This document shows, piece after piece, positions 30,237 through 42,977 of a DNA stretch of 64,000 nucleotides (position 1 is the first letter of the stretch; each line of letters begins with the position of its first letter). Source of the DNA: Calliopum simillimum (Eukaryota; Arthropoda; Insecta; Diptera; Lauxaniidae). The translations under genes were made by a program, and so were the position numbers. The stretch covers positions 17,857,187 through 17,921,186 of the forward strand of contig OX638368.1 in assembly GCA_951812925.1 (NCBI GenBank). Reading direction: 5' to 3'. A model generated the notes under the pieces. That model saw only the letters and a list, made by a program, of their open reading frames with translations. It had not been told where the DNA came from and ran no database searches.

Positions 30237-32532
30237 ACATATATGGGTCCTACCGCAACATTGATGTGACTTTCCCCGAATATTAACGAAAAAAAGTTTT
30301 CAAGCTATCTAAATTTCGACATTCTTTTGTATATTGGCATCAAAAAATTAAAACATACTGTGATTTAAAAATTTATATCGAGAATCGTCTATAGCGGAAT
30401 CGCCCTTTGGTAATATAACGCAAAAAAAAAAATTCCCAAAAATAGTACCTACATATGTAAAAAAATGTTTGAGTTCTGCCTCAAAAGTTTTTGGAAAGTT
30501 GTTTCAGGACTTTGATTTTAGAAATAGTGTCAAATTTCAAAAGTGTCACATGTTGCACATTTGCCTGAAAATATGCTACGTTTTTATATGATTTCAAATA
30601 TGCTGGATTTTAAAATACTAGCATAATTTTATGCTCATGCCATATGTTCTCAGACTCTACGTTGTTTGAAACTACACAAAAGCGTAACGTACTTCATGAC
30701 CAAATTTTAAACGGATGACACATTTTAAATTTGAGATTTCTCACTGTTTCTAAAATCAATGCTCTGAGGCAGAGCAACCTCGAAAAAATTTTTATTGAAG
30801 AACCTAAACATTTTTTATTTTTATTTTGTGAATTTTTTTTTTTCGTTACATAGTCAAACATTTTGTGTTTTTGGTCCAAAAAATGCTAGCATTATTGTCG
30901 TTTTCACCAGAGTCAAAGTATTTTGTGAAAAGCTTAACAATAAGCCAAGGAACATATGGGTATTTCCACAGGTTACGGACGCGACATTCGTATGCATATT
31001 TTTTAAAAATAATATTGTCCAAAGGAAACTTTGACTCTTTATTTGGTGCATAATTTACTAGTACTAGGGGTGGACTATTATTGGAAAAAATCACGAAGTC
31101 GGTCGGGCATGCAGTACCAAAATACTAGCCAATAAAAGTCCATACGGACGCGACATAAAATGGAAGTACTTTTGAGGTGCATGTACGAAAATTAAAAATT
31201 CTGCAAAATACGTAAGCAAGTTTTTTTTCTAAGAATGTCAAAACTATGCTCAAACATGCTTCTTCATAATGCACTTTTCCTTAATAAAATATCTTCTTTA
31301 GTTTCTCTTACATAAGCTAAAATGTAATAACGGACGTGACATTCCGGACGCGACAAATTTTTCCTTAGCAATAATTCAAGTAGTGAAATACTTAATTTTA
31401 GTTGATTTAATGATATTTAGGTAGCTATTGATGAAAAGTGTCTAACCTCCTTTGCATGAATATAAAACCAATTAACTCCATGAGTGTTATGATTACTTAG
31501 CGCATTCGAAAAACAAAAGCATTTTGTAAAATAAATTTTTGGCTTTTAAGTCGTTTCTGTCAAACTCATCTTTTTTGTACGTGTCTGATTTTATCGTCCG
31601 TATCTAAGTACATGTGCGAAATTACGAAATCTAAGTATTTATAGCGAAAGTCGATTACAAATTTACCAAAATATAGAGGAGATGTAATGATTTTGATTTT
31701 ATGGGCGTGGACAGCCCAATTTTCCAGTAGATGTTATTTCTCTCAATGCGCTTTACATATGTACCAAATGCCATCCATCTGCATTATGTAGTTTCAGTCT
31801 TAGGACGAATTATGTTAGGAGGAGGTCGTGACAACGCACATTTTTTCATCCTATGATCTAGCATTATCCAATACTAACAAACACACTATAAACGTTTGAT
31901 GAATCCAACCGCACATTTTCTAAATCGTAAGGGATATCCACAGATACATACAAAATTTCAGTTTTATTTATATGGATTTATTACATATAATTGCGGACGT
32001 GACACATTTCAAACACTTATAACTTTCTAGATATACTTTGTCGAGACTTACTAATTACGTATTTTTTTAGCGGACTATGATCTTACTGAAGATATAGAGT
32101 TTCGATCAGGTGTGACTGCTAATACATTAATGGTAATTAAAAATGGTGTTTTTGAACTACGGACGCGACATTAGAACTTTACTTAAGACAATCCGAAAAA
32201 TTACCGTTATTTGGACTCCAGTTGCAATTTAAACTTTTTTTTGTATAATTGCTATTGTTAGGCAAATTTAAAGGCAAACTAATACAAAATTAAATTTTCT
32301 TAAGCTCCTCTATCGCATAAAGAAAAAAGACTAATAAATTTGTTAAAAATTAAATTGGAGAAATTTAATTTTTGCAGCCATTTTTTATGGACTACAATTA
32401 AGAAAAGCTATTTGTAGTATTTGCATATATAAATTTGAATATTTTTGCATAACTACCGGTGGTTAAATCAAACTTTAAAACATATTTAATTTTTCACACT
32501 CGGTAGACTTTTTTTAAGAAACACCCATATTT
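30237..32532. repeat. Element with repeated ACGGACGCGACAT motif
   Basis: The motif (C)GGACG(C/T)GACA occurs six times on the plus strand, at about 30975, 31144, 31329, 31345, 31994 and 32159, in otherwise AT-rich DNA. Possible ends are ATATATGGGTCCTACCG near 30240 and, inverted, CGGTAGAC...ACACCCATAT ending near 32530. The ATATGGGT termini resemble those of the 25727-27808 element. A weak inner palindrome surrounds 30430-30900 (AAATTTTAAACGGATG / AAAATTTATATCG). No coding. Confidence 0.6.
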
Positions 32533-32753
32533 CAATACTTTATCCTGACCTCAAATGCACAACAGAGCAAGTTTAACGAGAATAAAAAATATATATAAAA
32601 TGGTATGTTAATAAGACTTTTTTCGTACTAAAGTGATTTAAAGGACCAGAATTTGTAAAATCTTTCTAAATCCTATAAGCCAATTCCACCGTTAGAAAGC
32701 TCATAAAATTAGCTAAAGGTTTCCCGTAGAAAAGTTTGCTCTAAAACGTTAGG

Positions 32754-33272
32754 GTGATACAAGAAAATATTTTTTGTAAAAAAAGCCAGACAAGTAAGGG
32801 CAACGAAAAGGCTGACGAACTTGCTAGGCACGGTTCCTCCCTTAACGTCACCAGTGCGGTGCGGGTACATTCTCCGCTAGGTATAGTAAAGAAGAGGATC
32901 TTCTCTTTTTACTTAACCGAGGCGAACACTAATTGGAAAGCATTGACTACATGTAGGATATCCAGGTCAATCTGGCCTTCATATAGCAGGTCAAAAACTT
33001 CTTATTTACTAGCTAATAACCGTATTAATATAGCAAGAATTACCGCAGTTTGCACTGGACACTGGGCCATCGGCAAGCATGCTGAAAAACTAGGCATCCC
33101 TTTCAACCCCTTTTGTCGGAGTTGCTTAGTTGCAAGCGAGCAAGAATCTCTTGAACACTTTCTCTGTGACTGCCCAGCTCTGGCTAGAGTTAGACTTACA
33201 TCACTGGGAAAGCCTTTCTTCAATACACTCAGCGAAATTGCCGACATTGAAATTGGCTCGCTGCTCAATTGA
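32754..33272 (+). pseudogene. 5'-truncated non-LTR retrotransposon: RNase H tail
   Basis: Translation from about 32793 gives 'GNEKADELARHGS', the last RNase H block of Jockey/R1/I-type ORF2. Then comes 'ARITAVCTGHWAIGKHAEKLG' and the terminal zinc knuckle-like 'CRSCLVASEQESLEHFLCDCPAL' (C-x2-C...H-x4-C). The frame closes at the TGA at 33270. The sequence after it (to about 33430) contains GTGGTATTAAAATGGCACTTT, typical of the short 3' UTR of such elements. No reverse-transcriptase part precedes it, so it is a dead-on-arrival insertion. The start ATA at 32754 has no meaning. Confidence 0.85.
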
Positions 33273-33434
33273 CTTAATAGGACTAACTGGATATAGATAT
33301 CGTTAGTTAGGTGATTAAAATTTTCACATACACTTATACCAGTCTGTCGAGTCACTTTTGTGGTATTAAAATGGCACTTTTAGTGCTACTTAGGTTTTAG
33401 CTTGCATCGCTAAACCGCCACTAACCTAAGTTTT

Positions 33435-33866
33435 TCCTTATAAATTATGAGAAGGCTCCACTTCACATGCAATTATTTGTTAGTTTAGAACCTTCATGAC
33501 CTTAACGTTTACACCCTGTAGAATGTGAATATTGATGTAATTAACCTCATATGTGACTAGTTTTGTGAAAACGCACCTAACGTGTAAGAACTCGATTTTG
33601 AGATTTTCACGTTTTTAAGTACGGCAGGCAGGATTCAACAAAAATTGTCTACGTCGCGATAAATGGCGTTTGCCAGGAAGCTTAATACGGTGAAAAAAAT
33701 CTTCGTATTATGCGCGCTTTACGTTTGTCCATGGCCAAGACAATTTTACCAAAGGAAGAGTGGACAAAATGCAAATGAGACGTAAAGTACTTACCTTGAA
33801 CCCTGATGAAAGAAAGTTGTTAAAAAACGTGAAGAGCGTAAGAATTAAAGCAATAATTCAAGGAGA
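33435..33866. other. Intergenic, unassigned
   Basis: Some phrases (GGCGTTTGCCAGGAAGC, ATGCGCGCTTTACGTTTGTCC) look like decayed coding DNA, but I could not assign a family. Confidence 0.3.
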
Positions 33867-34250
33867 ATATCTGTGGACTTTTGACAAAACAACCTAAATC
33901 GAAATTGGCAACTTTTCAGGGAGCCTTAAAACTGATTAGCTACTTTTCAATAATGTGTCTCAATTTCGTTGATGCAGTGTTAAATTTTTTTTTCAGTTTT
34001 ACTAATCTTAAAGTGTCAGCTGTCAAATTGTTTTTTTCTTTTGGTTCATAACACTTCACTGCACGAATGGCGCTAAGTTCAAATCTTGCGTCAACTATGG
34101 GACACCCATAAACATATCTCTGGAACAAGAAATCATAGAAACAAGGCGGTTATACTAATAGAAGCGTATTTAAATTTTATATTTAGGACTAAAATCCTAG
34201 AGAATTGTCGTATCTCGACTTAGGTTGTTTTGTCAAAAGTCCACAGATAT
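33867..34250. repeat. MITE with ATATCTGTGGACTTTTGAC ends
   Basis: ATATCTGTGGACTTTTGACA, continuing AAACAACCTAAATCGA, is matched by its complement ending at 34250 (one or two mismatches over 36 bp). Length 384 bp. The minus-strand 62-codon frame inside is not supported. Confidence 0.85.
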
Positions 34251-34865
34251 ATATTTATTTGTAAAAAGTACCAGGGCCAAGCAATAAAAAAGGACACAAA
34301 GCTACAAAAGGCTATAAATCAAGAACAAATTATATACTTTCTTATAAACTTTGTTTATTTTTTAGTTCAAAATAAAGTTATCAAATTCATTTCAGGATTG
34401 CAGGACCGTGGTTAAACGCATGCTTTGGTATGATCTTCCTTCAGTGATTAGAATTAGCTAGCCTCTAGTTATTCCATTACGTGCAACATTTAAAGGCTAA
34501 TTAAAGGCTACTTAAATGCCCCATTGCCAAAAAAAAAATGGACCAAATCAATTTTCTTGAGATTACGTACTTTTAACTGAGGTAACTTTTGTTTTAAAAA
34601 ATTAAGAGCCTAAAATTCGGCGTTAGGGCACTTAATAATCCTTTAATAAGCCTATAATTATGACATCTTTTTTTTAGCTCTGCCATTTTCGCTCTGCTAA
34701 CTTAATGGACATGGGAAGGTACGTTTTCAGAAAACAAGTCATATACTTTTTTTAAATCTATCTCTATTTAATTATTCTCCAAACACCCTGTGCTTCAGGG
34801 AAAGTTTCTCGTTAATTTTTGCCAAAAAAGGTTCAGGGATTTGCTTTCTCCTGTTTTGTTATGAC
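34251..34865. other. Upstream region of ARMH3
   Basis: AT-rich. Short direct repeats (TTAAAGGCTA) occur around 34490. No gene is seen. Confidence 0.35.
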
Positions 34866-34933
34866 CTCATTGACAATTGATGTACTTTTTTGACACTTTG
34901 AATTGTCAAAAAAGTACATCAATTGTCAATGAG
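34866..34933. repeat. Perfect 30-bp-arm hairpin upstream of ARMH3
   Basis: CTCATTGACAATTGATGTAC plus ten further bases, an 8-base loop (CTTTGAAT), then the exact complement. It ends about 195 bp before the ARMH3 start codon and may lie in its promoter or 5' UTR. Confidence 0.9.
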
Positions 34934-35128
34934 ATTTTAAAACAAAAATGAGATTATGTTCATAAAATCAGCTGAGATTGGATATTTATAATTTGCGTTT
35001 TTCTTTTTGATTAAAGTAAAAAAGAAAAAAACAGCGTTTTGCAATTAAAAATTTTATAAATATATCGTAAATACACAAGCTACAAAGTGGAAATACAAAC
35101 GAAAAGGAATTGCAGCTCCTATTCCGCA

Positions 35129-37749
35129 ATGACTTCCCGAAAACGTAGTGGAAGTGGATCTTCAAAGCGGCCCAAGGAAAAGGTTGTTTATATTTATGAA
35201 TTGTTTTTTAGAGGTGACGACCCAACAGTAGATAGCCCTGAATTTTGGAATGAATTCTTTTTATTGCAACCGAATGTTGAATCTCTTGAATCGGAAGTAA
35301 CAAAAATCACAAGCGAGCAGCTGCCCATTATAAAATCGAATCTGAATTTGATTTTTCAGAAATGCATTGAAATATTGGAGACAGGTAATTGTGGAGTAAT
35401 CAGGGTGTGGTCATATTCTAGAATTCAATTATGCTTTTTATGCTTTTGTAGATCATCCTAAACGATTGTGCAACAGCTTGCAAACGTTGTGCTCACTTTT
35501 TTATGCCATCTTTAAGAAATCATCTGCAGACGTCACATTTGATATTCTCAATGAAATCTTTGGTTATGAGCAAATGGACAAGTGGATGAAACAGCTAATG
35601 GAACACTGCAGTCAACTTTTGTTAGGTAGGTTACTGAGAAGTATAAGGGCTTGGTTTCAAGTATTACAAGGGTTGCGCTTGGTATTTGGAGTCAAATGAC
35701 AGTTTTCCAAGTTGTTGAATTTTTTTTTGTTCCAAAATTCTCTGTTTTCGCAGTCCTTTTCAAAATACATCACCAGTCGCGTAGAGTGCATCCTTTTCCC
35801 TCACCATTCTAGTATCTAACCATTCTAGAGTTTCTAAATTTTAATTATATTTTCTTTCAGCTGGTGATGTGACTGAGAATGCACGTTTCATGTGTCTTAA
35901 ACTGCTTTTGGTACTTGTGACTGGCACCGATAATGTTAGCCAAAATGTGCTGCTCGAGTACCTAATGATGAATTCACTATTTGATGCCTTTGTACGTTTG
36001 CTCAGCGATCCTTCACTGCGTGCACAGCATGGACATGATATTGTTATATTAATGACAATACTTGTTAATTATCGTAAACATGAGGCTACCAATCCATATA
36101 TTGTGCAATTGTCCATTTTGGCAGATGAAATGGCATTAAATGGGTGAGTTTATCAAATTATTTTCCCACCGTTTTCAAATATTTTATTCTTGTGTTTTTG
36201 TTTTGCAGTTATGGCCAAATGATTTCACAATCACTTATTGATTTTTGCCGTCAATATATGCAAAGCCTTTCCAATGTACAATCATCTTCATGGTTTTCAT
36301 CACTATCCAATATTGTTGGTAACATGTTTGTCTCCGATGAAGGTTGCGAACGTGTGCAACAAATTAAGGCAAACAATGGATTGCTGCTTGCTTTGTATGA
36401 AGCAGTTCATCTTAATCGCAATTTCATCACAACTTTGGCGCACACACAGGCAGAATCTAGTGCGCCACCATCACCAAGTAATACGTTAAGTCTCACACAA
36501 CCTGTTCCAGATTTAGCTAATGCGCCCATCATTGATATGACACAGTATCCGACTAATCTGCTAGTGGCAGTTTTTCAATATTGGTAATTAAAGCGTGAAA
36601 TCTAAGAACTTTGTATTTTTTAATGGATGCTGTTTCTTTCTTTTTAACTCCACTAGTTCCATCGTAATGCAAGATAATAAAAACGAATCTAGCGTTGCCA
36701 ATTTAAAATTATGCTTCCTCATTTTAACCTGCATTTCAGAGGATCAATACGCTAATTCCATGATGCATGACAGTAATCTCACGTTTAAAGTCATGCTGCA
36801 TCGTGCACAGATGCGTCACCGTAAGCTGCATGTTGATCGTGTTGGCAAATCACAACCACTAGCGGCTACATTGCTAGATTTATTAGTTGAATTTATTGTT
36901 TCACATTTAATGAAAAAATTCCCTATGGAGTTGTATCTACTATGCATTGGCATAATACACAGAATACTCTGTTATCAGAAGCGTTGCCGTGTACGCCTTA
37001 ATTATCCCTGGAAGGAATTATGGTCAGCTTTAATTGGACTATTGCGTTTTCTTGTCAATCAGGAACAAAATTTAGTAAAAAAGTGCAACATATTTTATCT
37101 ATCTTTACAAGTAAGTTAGAATTAAATTAATTTAAATTTAGAAAAAAAAGTATTCTCATTACTCATTTGCAGGTTGTTAACATTTTTAATTTATTTATTA
37201 CCTATGGTGACACTTTCCTAGCTACAACGAATAGCTATGATGAACTTTATTATGAATTGAATCGTGAAGAGAAAGTTTTCTCCGAAATACATGCAATGGG
37301 TATGTCTTCAACTATGCATACAAATTTGTTTTATTAGTAAAATTTCAATGTTTCTTTCAGTGCTGCGCTATACAACAATGCCAGATTGCGAGTATAAGGA
37401 GGATGTTATCAAGCTACTTAACGCTTTGGTTAATATCTTGGCAATTGTTAAACATTTTCAAAATAAAATTAAAGAATGGCTTGCTGAACAAGGACTCTCC
37501 ACGCCTACCGAGGATCAAATTCTTGACGTTGTGCGTAAAAATTATGATTTAACATTGAAATTGCAAGATTCGCTGGATCATTATGAACGTTATTCGGAAG
37601 CACCTCGTCATTCGTCATTTTTTACGTCGATGGTGCGTGATGTGGTTATTGATACACGAAAGCATATCTACGGGTATGTAAAAGAAGCTGTATCCGCCAT
37701 ACCCGAACAGGAGATAATGCTATCGTCTACAACATCATCAACTGCATAA
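35129..37749 (+). CDS. ARMH3: ARMH3 (C10orf76 homologue), armadillo-like helical protein
   Basis: Seven exons, all GT/AG and in phase: 35129-35384, 35452-35625, 35861-36143, 36209-36583, 36657-37110, 37173-37299 and 37361-37749. They give 685 residues, matching the roughly 690 aa of vertebrate ARMH3. The start is the ATG at 35129 (MTSRKRSGSG). An upstream GTG at 35087 in the same frame is not needed. Diagnostic blocks in order: 'RPKEKVVYIYELF', 'PEFWNEFF', 'LQTLCSLF', 'LKLLLVLVTGTDNVSQN', 'LVNYRKHE', 'ALYEAVHLNRNFITTLA', 'YCSIVMQDNKNE', 'CISEDQYANSMMHD', 'NIFNLFITYGDTFL' and 'SLDHYERYSE'. The linker between residues about 300 and 345 is Ser/Pro-rich. In mammals the protein acts at the Golgi with PI4KB and GBF1; that role is transferred by homology. 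AATAAA signals follow near 38093 and 38225. Confidence 0.97.
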
Positions 37750-38560
37750 ATCGTGGGTGCTAATAATTTCCAACTAGCTAGCTTGATTCACTGTTTCTTG
37801 ACTGTTTTTTTTTTTTTTTTAATTAAGATTTCAATTACGTTTTCACCTATTTTTTACCTATTATATACATATTTGTAGCTATAAAATTTTGTAATTGTTT
37901 TTAGCTTTTTATAACTACGATTTCTTTTTTGGGTTTTAGTAAATTGTAAAACAAATTTACTTAACAATATTCTAAAGAAAATAATTAAAATTTACAATCT
38001 GCATTTGTCAAACAAAAAACCATTTACATATTTACAACTACAGAAAGTTCTTAAAAAAGAAAGCTATAAAAAATATTGTATTATGTATATTAAAATAAAT
38101 ATATTTATTCAAAATCACACAATCCAATTAATAAAAGCTAACATTTATTCGTAAAATATGTAAGTCAGTTATGACTTTATAGGATAATATTGTCTACTTT
38201 ATATTAAAAAAAAAAAAAAAAAAATAAATAAAGCTATTTTTATTAAATTAAGAAATAAATATCGTTATTATTTGTTTAACCTTTCTTTAAAGGCAAGTAG
38301 TAGTCTGCTGGCTCTGTCTTCATACTCCTCCTCCACTCATTTGCAATTAAATGGTTAAAGTCGAAAATTTCAGTATGACGAAATCGGCAAAAACTATTCA
38401 CCATATTAACCATACTAAACTATTCATACTGATTTAAGCGCGTTCTGTTTGTTATTTTCAAAATTTTTGTGTTTTCTAAAATAAAATATTTACACAAATG
38501 AGGATCACTCTAAACGAGCTCGCTGAGAGAAAATTCTCTATTCGCGCATAAAAAAATATG
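37750..38560. other. ARMH3 3' UTR and flank
   Basis: Poly-T at 37805 and poly-A at 38203. AATAAA-type signals near 38093 and 38225 are candidate polyadenylation sites. No further gene is seen. Confidence 0.45.
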
Positions 38561-38832
38561 TAGCAAAAAATCCCAAAAATTGGGCGAATTCGGACAAGAG
38601 GGCGTGGCACGTCCCATAGAAGCAAAAGCTTCAAAAGCTATACTCAAAGCGTTTTTGAGATAGTCAAACTAAATTTCACTTATACACTAAGGACTATAAA
38701 TGCAAGCTCTCAACAAAAACTGGGTGAAATCGGACAAGTGGGCGTGGCACCTTCCATATAAGCAAAATTTTCAAAATACTGCAGTGTAGAGTATTTAATG
38801 TTTGGCCAGGCCAAAGGTTACATCCTTACTAG
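38561..38832 (+). mobile_element. DINE-1/Helitron-like 3' end, copy 1
   Basis: The 3' end reads TTTGGCCAGGCCAAA (a perfect short hairpin), 13 bases, then CTAG followed by T, which is the Helitron terminal signature. Upstream are two 'GGACAAG(A/T)GGGCGTGGCAC' minisatellite units. The same end occurs inverted at 44830 and 59837. Confidence 0.75.
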
Positions 38833-39605
38833 TTTCTATTTTGTGTGCCTGTACTATCCAAGTTTTGATTAATTGCCAGATTTTGACAATTGCGGCGAAT
38901 TAAATAAAGGTGACTTGCTAGTCAAAACTGTATAAGCCTATTTTCGAAAGCAAATTCCCTGTAGGACCGGCGGAGACAATTGTTTAAATAGTCCCATCTT
39001 TGGTCTAGTTGTAACAAAAATGACCCAAATGTAACACATTATCTGTCATTGGTACCCAAATTGGTTCAATTGTGTCGGTGAAATTGACTACTTAGTGTTT
39101 GGCAGTTTGTCCAATGTAATAAAGAGCTAATGATAGTGTATCGGTCTAATGACTTGCGCTGTGTGATGATTCCATGAAATTTTATTAAAAAAAACATTTC
39201 GCAGCCTATATAGATCTACGTCCACACTCAAATTCAAATTAACAAATATTTCCTAATTATAGACGTTATTTTTAGCGGTCCCAGTTATAAGGAAATGCCC
39301 ATTGTATAGAGGCGAAAATGCACAAAAGCTTCAAAAATCATATACCAGAGGTTTAATAATCCCAGTAATATAGGTATTTTGATACAAAAGTTCTAGGACT
39401 TTGAAATAAGTCTCACTAGTAGTGGTTTCCCACTTATTCAGGTACCGTTTAACCAGGTTTCACTGTATTTAAATTAAATTTTTTGAATTTGATTTTGGGT
39501 TAATCGTAGTGTGGTCTATTTTCAATGCAAAAGAAACAATTGGCTTTTATCTGGTCTCAATGTAATACATAAGAAGACAATTGGTTACGTCCATTGACAA
39601 CACCG
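38833..39605. other. Intergenic, unassigned
   Basis: AT-rich, no supported gene. Some phrases (ACCGTTTAACCAGGTTTCACTG) look like repeat scraps. Confidence 0.3.
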
Positions 39606-41690
39606 TTCGACACAAAAAAAAAAAAACACATGAGAAAATCCAAAAAATTCTTAAAGTAGACGTTAAAAAAAAATACCCGTGTCTCGTGGTTTTTCTCCAG
39701 CACGTCACATTTTTTTTTTTAATCGATTTTTGAAGTTTTTTTCCACTGTATATGAAAAAAACAAAAATACCGCATTCTTGTGTTAAATCGATGAATTTAA
39801 CTATATGATCCTTACATTTGAGGTGAATCATGTGTTCAGCGAACTTATGCAGGATACTGCGGGGAATATTATTGTAGAAAATTTTAACCCTGCACAACCT
39901 CCACATGTGGGTAATTCTTGCCCTTTTCTTAAAAAGGTACAAAAATGACACCTAAAACAGGGGAATATTGAGTCAGTATGTACCAGAGAAATATTTGCTA
40001 TTCAATTTCACTACTAGTTGTTGAACACTAAAAAAGCAAAATTTTATCCCGAAAGCAAAAAAATCGTTGAAATCAGTAAGTAGTTCTAACAATATTTTAC
40101 AAAATTTCACCCCACTGTAAAACTCTAAAACAACATTTTGGACAAAACTCGTTCTCACAAGATCATAACGAAATCACACAAGGATCATTTTCCCACAATA
40201 CATTAACCCATTTTATCCTGTTTTTATGGATCTTTGTGACCCCTTTTCCTAAAACTGAGCCACAATGGGTTAAAAATTTTTGCAAAAATATCTTACAAAA
40301 AATTTCAGTTGCCAAAGACGAAAAATTCTTAAAACTTAAGGTAAGCGCGTCAGGGATGTAATTAATATGCAATGTGAAAAGTCCTAATTGATTTTAACGA
40401 TTTTTTTTGGTTTAGGGCTCAAATTTTGACCTTTACGTGTTTAGAAACTATTAGTAAAATTTTATAGCAATTATTTCTTTAGTACATACTGACTCAATAT
40501 TTCCCTGTTTTGGGTGTAATTTTTGTACCTATTTTAAAAAAGGGGAAAAATGACCCACATGTGGGGGTCAAACATAAGTTGCATAAGTTTGCTGAACACA
40601 TGATACACCTCAAATGTAAGGATGTATGTATGTATGTATTCTCCTTTAACTCCTAGGAGGAGCATAGGGCCAATATGAAATCTCTCCATTTGTCACGATC
40701 CCTTGCGATGACTTTGATCTCTTGCCACGATTTTCCCGATTCTTGGATTTCCTTTTCCAACGACCTTTTCCAGTTGGTTTTGGGTCTACCACGTCCTCTA
40801 CTGCCTTGTGGATTCCACTCAAGGGCCTGGCGACAAACTTCGCTGTGTGGTTTCCGGAGAGTGTGACCAATCCATCCCCATTTGCGCAGCTTGATCTCGT
40901 TTGCTATAGGCTTCTGTTTGCATTTTTGATGTAGCTCGGCATTTGATATAGTGCGAGGCCACCAAACCTTTAGCCTTAAGCATTTGTTGACGAATACTTG
41001 CAGCTTGTTTGTTAGTTGTTCAGTAACAAGCCATGTTTCGCACCCATATAACAAAACCGATTTCACATTCGAATCAAAAATGCGCACTCTCGTTTTGGTG
41101 GATATAACGGATGAAGACCATATTTTGTTCAGTTGAGCAAACGCGCCTTTTGCTTTTGCTATTCTTGAGTTGATATCCTCTTTTGCTCCACCATCCATGG
41201 AGATAATGCTGCCTAGATACGTGAAGCTATCGACGTTTCCGATGTCATCACTGCCAGCTTTAAACGTGATGTCATTGCTTGCGTTTAGCTTCATGCTTTT
41301 AGTCTTGGATACGTTGATTTTTAGGCCGGCCTTTTGTGATTCCAAGACAAGGTCTTCAATTTTGCTTTGCATATCTGAATGTTTGGACGATAAGAGGCAG
41401 ATGTCGTCAGCGTAGTCGAGATCTTCCAGATGTTCGGTAAAGTTCCATTGAATACCCCTTTTGGCCTTATTAAGAGCTTTATCTAGGATCAAATGTAAGG
41501 ATCATGTAGTTAAATTCATCGATTTAACACAAGAATGCGGTATTTTTGTTTTTTTCATATACAGTGGAAAAAAAAACTTCAAAAATCGATTAAAAAAAAA
41601 ATGTGACGTGCTGGAGAAAAACCACGAGACACGGGTATTTTTTTTTTAACGTCTACTTTAAGAATTTTTTGGATTTTCTCATGTGTTTTA
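39606..41690. repeat. Large palindromic element split by a retrotransposon
   Basis: Left arm 39606-39985 (ACACATGAGAAAATCC..., CACGGGTATT complement, CCGCATTCTTGTG, TACATTTGAGGTG, CACATGTGGG, AATATTGAGTCAGTATGTAC). The right arm is its complement, found at 40485-40623 and continuing at 41503-41690. The right arm is interrupted exactly at TCAAATGTAAGGAT by the RTE-like insertion. Without it the element is about 1.2 kb with arms near 350 bp and a non-palindromic centre (39990-40480). Confidence 0.85.
40624..41488 (-). pseudogene. 5'-truncated RTE-like non-LTR retrotransposon
   Basis: The minus-strand reading frame 41488-40653 is an uninterrupted reverse-transcriptase C-terminus. It has the YADD box ('LDYADDICLLS'), 'GLKINVSKTKSM', 'FTYLGSIIS', 'LLYGCETW', 'WGWIGHTLRK' and the 'RGRPKTNWKR..EKE' tail of RTE/CR1-group elements. 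The 3' end carries a (TACA)n-like tail at 40624-40640, as RTE elements do. The insertion is flanked by a 14-bp duplication TCAAATGTAAGGAT (40610-40623 and 41489-41502). The endonuclease and the front of the RT are missing, so it is a truncated copy, but the frame has no lesion, so insertion was recent. Confidence 0.9.
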
Positions 41691-42977
41691 AAAAAAGTTC
41701 GAAATTTTTCCACAGTGCAATCAATGCAAAGCGTAAATAGAACATATGATATGCATGTGAATTTGGACTAGTCAATCGCTGTAGTTTACAAACTAGTTTT
41801 GGATTAGTCCGTGGGCTACCACATACGACAACCATTACACAACTTGCCGAATAATAAGACCCTACTTAATTACTTACCTGATTTTTTTTTTTTGTGAAAA
41901 TTGTTTAATGAAAATTGAATGCTTTCAATTTTAATATGAATTATTCTTTATTTATTTATTTATTTATTTGTAAAGTCAAGTATGTAAATTGTATAATTTT
42001 ATTGTATATGTATAATATTTTATAAGTTTTTTTTTATGTTTAATATGTATATGACATGATGATTTTTATAAGGTGGAAATAATTGCATTTAAAAATGTTG
42101 TTTTATAAAGTTTTACAAAGTTTCAAAAACTTATATTACTAATATGTAATAATAATAAAAACATACAATTAATGAACTACAATAAATGCGTGCATTAAAA
42201 AGTAAAAACAATAAAACTTTAATGAATTGACAATTGAATTTTCAATTTTATTACAATAATGAGATGATGGTGAAGTTGAGTTTATAATTGCAAATTAACA
42301 AAAAAAAAAGATGCATAAAATATATGAATTTTAGAAATTAACTACTTGAATTGTTGTATAAATTACGTTTTTTGTTTTTTAATTCATTTAAGAAGGGCTT
42401 AAATTACAAAAAATTATGTATAGTTATATGCTTATAAGTTATATATTGTATTAAAAATAAATTAAGCAATATTTTTTAATTTTATATATATTTTTTTGTT
42501 TCATATTAACTTTGTAAAAATGTATTCAACAATGCGCGTATTTAAAATATTTACAGTAAAAACAAAACACGATTTTAAAATTAAATATTTTTTTTTGTTT
42601 TTATTTCGTGACTTTTATTATAAAATGTTATATGTCGTTCGATTTACTTTTTCTTCATAACATAAATTTATCGTTCGTTTAGCTGTTTATACATAATATA
42701 AATGTACATAAATGTATACTTAAAAAAGCATAAAATTTAAAAATAAAAAATTAAATAAAGGCACGAAACATTTATGTCGCACAAAAAGAAAAAAGAAAAT
42801 CATCTTAACGTAATATTTCGCTTATAAACTTTATTATGTTAAACTATGGAAAGTTATATTTTTAAACATTATACATAGTTATATACAATAATATACGTAA
42901 AATTGAGACGTTTTCGTTCTTACAACTAACTGCATTTTCTACTAATTATATTTTTTTTTTCATATTATTTTACTGCC
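41691..42977 (-). other. pyd 3' UTR/downstream region
   Basis: Extremely AT-rich, with (ATTT)n near 41945 and many TTTATT strings, any of which could be a minus-strand polyadenylation signal. I cannot fix the transcript end. No other gene is seen; a 60-codon minus frame at 41653-41835 is unsupported. Confidence 0.4.

Noticed and set aside
35087..35128. Upstream GTG-initiated extension of ARMH3
   Set aside because: Not an ATG, and the residues do not match the family; the ATG at 35129 gives the expected length.
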